Source of the DNA: Epithemia pelagica
Lineage: Eukaryota; Bacillariophyta; Bacillariophyceae; Surirellales; Surirellaceae
DNA length: 64,000 nt
Direction: 5' to 3'
Assembly: GCA_946965045.2 (NCBI GenBank)
Contig: OX337235.1
Coordinates: 3,233,928 to 3,297,927 of the forward strand
The notes below the pieces were generated by a model that had not been told where the DNA came from, searched no databases, and worked only from the letters and a program-made list of their open reading frames with translations. Made by a program: the position numbers and the translations under genes. The number at the start of each line of letters is the position of its first letter. Position 1 is the first letter of the stretch. Positions 61,121 to 64,000 of the stretch are shown one piece after another.

Positions 61121-64000
61121 ACAAACATTCTTGCGCCGTGCCCAAGAACGACGAGCGTGTGGCCTTTCCAACGCGTACTGTGGAATTTCCTATACGTGCG
61201 GTGCCCCCAACCATAGACTGGCCTCTGGAAATCCAGCACACAAACCCTTATTGTCGTCGTTCCAACCACAAGAACGATTCCTGGTCCACACACACACACA
61301 CATACAGACTCGCGCTTTGGAGCTTTGGCCGAGACCAACCAAACGAGATTCCGAAAACTAGTGACTACCTAGGTGGATCCAAACGGCATCTTGCATTCTC
61401 CAAGACAATCCACACTTGTGCGCGCGCGCAAGACAAGAGTTGTTGTTGTATTGTAGGACCAAATACACTATAATGCGAGATTGCTAAACACAAAGAGAGG
61501 ATTGGTCGTTTAACCGATATGCCCCACGGCAAGAAGCAATGGAATGGACAACCCCGCAAGCCATTACGGCGATCACGACACACGTGTCGATCGTTTCTGC
61601 TAACTCCTATTGCCTCAGAGTAACCAAGTTACAGTCACTTCATTCTTGTGTTGTTTTCGTAGCAAGAACGTTCCTACGCATCAAACTTGCGTACTAGGAC
61701 AAGAAGGAGATTCTCCACAAGACAAGAGTCCACTCTCGTTCTCCATGTGTTTGTTTCAGTCATTCAAATTCCTATAAAGTATGCTAGCAGAGGTATCCAT
61801 TGCTCGAACAAAGCCTCATTCTCTTGTCGAAACCACGACCCGTAGTCTTGATCAAGATTCAACGACCACATAATCGCCTCCCGTTATGGACTTTAATTGG
61901 GATGGGTCATTTCTGTGGGGGCGAGGAAGGAAGAACGACACGAACCACTGCCAAGTATGCCACGAATGACGTGTTTGTCATGATGTTTCGTAGCGTGGGT
62001 CGGCTCCCAACGTTTGAGCAACGCGTGTGGAACGTGCACAGTCAGTTTTCCGTGTCCTATCGACGGGGGAGGCTGTCACCAATGTCACATCCATTGCTCA
62101 TCCGTGCTGCTACTATGGCGATGGACGGTTGTTCCATACTCCATGGATACTCAGAGAACTCTCTGTGTAATAGAGAAAAAAGGAGGTGGTCTTGTGTGCT
62201 TATCTTTCTTTTAAAATGTGAGCGTTGGTATCTCAGCGGCCCAACCGACTGCATGCACACCCACTGCATATAAGCCCCTTGAGGCTGACTCAGAAAGGCG
62301 CATGTCGAGTGTCGTCGAGGGCAGAAAACGCTCGTGCTCCACACAAAACACAAAATATCCGCACTCCGCCGCACAGCATCAGCAGCATGGATTCAACAAA
62401 ACCCCAGTCACGAGGAATCAAATTGACGGCAACGACCCATCGATAAAGTGACTATGAAGTTGCGGACCGTGAACGTGGATGATGAATTGTCAGACTTTTG
62501 GCTGATGTACCGTAGTCCTCTGACGGGTCTTGCGTAACAGGAGGCGAAGCAAATAAAGTGTTTACTCCGTCTTGATCAACTTTTGTAGCCTTGATCTGGC
62601 TACCAATGGTCATGTCTGACTGTTCGAACGTTCGTAGGGCAGAAACGAAGGATATATTCCCCTCCTGTTGATATCACCTAGTGTACTTGTCCAAAAGATA
62701 CGAACACCAGGGACGTTAAGGGATTGTAAGGAATGCTGATTGTGGATGGACAGACAGTCCGAAGCTATCTTTTTTTGCCCTGGTCTTGTGAACGATATTG
62801 CGTAATAGAGATGGGAGCAGAAGGTTGGTTGGAGTCTTTGGCGGCGATGGTCACGATTTTTCAGTTCCTGAAAGGAGATGCGTAGCACATGAACCATTGT
62901 AGGTGATGGATTGAACAACAAAAGTGACGGGCAAGCTAGGACGGCTTGCGTTGCTATCACCAAATCAGTGATACGCGAAGGAATCCCGCCAAGGACATCA
63001 TGTGTTTAGCTTTGTCATTAGAGGAGCTACCCACTCTCAACTCGGTGGGAAGTGCAAAAAGTTGCTGGTGGGGGAAAGAGAGTGTCTTGACAAGAGCGTG
63101 ACAAGAGTGAAGAGTGTTGTCTGTCCGCACTGCGAAAGGGAAAGAGAGGCGGAAATGTGACAGAAACTTTGTCTTTTCGCTAGCCCATTATTCGCCATTA
63201 TTTCCCCTCCATATTGGTGAGGCGGTCAGACATATCCCCAACCCTATCTTTTTTGAATATCGCCCGCCACTCTGCTCCAGGTAGCTCTAAGTATCTCTAA
63301 TTGCCAACACCGCTACATCAAGGTCGGCTTGCGTCCAGTGGTTTCTGAATGCTCATAAATTTGGGCAACCCTCTTGTTCTCGTCTGTCACAAAACCCAAA
63401 ACCGAGGCAAATGCTTGACCATGACGTGAGGTAAGAACCATGGACGGATCATGCTGGGCTGAATCGCATTTAACTTCTCACTACTGCTGCTTATTTCTAA
63501 TCTTGTCGTCTCCTTTTCTTTCTTCTTACTCATCACTGCTGCAATCTTTCCTTTTGTTCTTGCATGATCCTTTGGATTTGTCTCATGTTGTACGAGTAGA
63601 CTGGGTATAAGCTGCTTGTGGTCAAGTGGAATATCCTTCCCTTTCCCCTTCTTGTAATTCTTTTGTCGTTTGATTGTTGGCTGGTTGGTTACTTTCATGT
63701 TTTCTGTAGGATAGATGATTCACTATTCATAGTATCATTGTCAATCATTTCTCAACGACCGAACATTTTGTTGTTTTTGCTTCAAGTAGATGGCTCCATC
63801 TTGCTCTTGCCACTTGCCACACCCTACTTTCCAACTATCAGCTCCTAGAGCTAGAGTCAAACAGCGAATGATTCAATTTGTAGCTGTACAAGCGTGTAAG
63901 AGCTGCTCTGTCGTGTGTTCATGGTGAAACTGAGGGTCATTGACGTGCTCAAAACAGAAAACTGATGTACTACACGAATACAGAAGGCACTAAACTCGGC
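61121..64000. other. No supported gene
   Basis: About 2.9 kb. The longest frames (61800-62273 plus, 157 codons; 62610-62963 minus, 117 codons) show no domain, start context or bias that I can defend. A CA microsatellite lies near 61291-61302 and a short CG-rich run near 61420. Nothing else is seen. Confidence 0.45.

Noticed and set aside
61800-62273. 157-codon plus-strand frame as a gene
   Set aside because: No recognisable motif, overlapping alternative frames of similar quality, and no splice or promoter support.

Overview
The window is eukaryotic nuclear DNA. It has GT-AG introns, long low-complexity Gln/Thr/Asp/Ser-rich proteins, a Ty1/copia LTR retrotransposon, MITEs and four Crinkler-type (CRN) modular genes. 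This combination fits a stramenopile alga, most likely a diatom. That assignment is inference from gene content; no species-diagnostic gene is present.

Layout. 1-264: a fragment of an unidentified reading frame. 333-2601 (-): CRN-A, a P-loop NTPase plus REase-like Crinkler. 1947-33429: two near-identical copies of a roughly 15.8 kb segment in tandem. Each copy holds, in order, a CRN header exon, an acylation-motif low-complexity protein, a GPCR-kinase-like gene (RGS plus AGC kinase plus CaaX), myo-inositol-3-phosphate synthase (-), a broken sulfotransferase-like gene, a glycerophosphodiester phosphodiesterase (-), and the HNH-type C-terminal domain of CRN-B (-). 33430-37925: a different CRN header inside a 1,018 bp direct repeat that occurs twice. 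One copy feeds CRN-B2 and the other feeds CRN-C (WW domain, P-loop NTPase, REase). These repeats also carry a perfect hairpin, a foldback element and all or part of a Harbinger-like MITE. 38022-49897: a decayed 5'-nucleotidase-like gene, split by a 9.8 kb copia element (39100-48866) with apparently identical LTRs. 49898-55991: a gene desert with short tandem repeats and a patchwork of local sequence fragments. 55992-58196: an FAD-dependent amine-oxidase-like membrane protein. 58377-59496 (-): a sulfotransferase-like gene broken by a 7 bp tandem duplication. 59497-64000: no convincing gene; much of 59.9-61.1 kb is a divergent inverted relative of 11.3-12.8 kb.

How it fits together. All four CRN genes join header to C-terminal domain through one short sequence (core GGCGATTGCAGA). 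The seam of the 15.8 kb tandem duplication falls exactly on the 65 bp linker containing that core. The simplest reading is unequal crossing-over between CRN linkers. It would have duplicated an unrelated block of signalling and inositol-lipid genes and, in the same event, given the HNH-type C-terminal domain two different headers. The 1 kb header repeat, reused on two unrelated C-terminal domains, is a second instance of module exchange.
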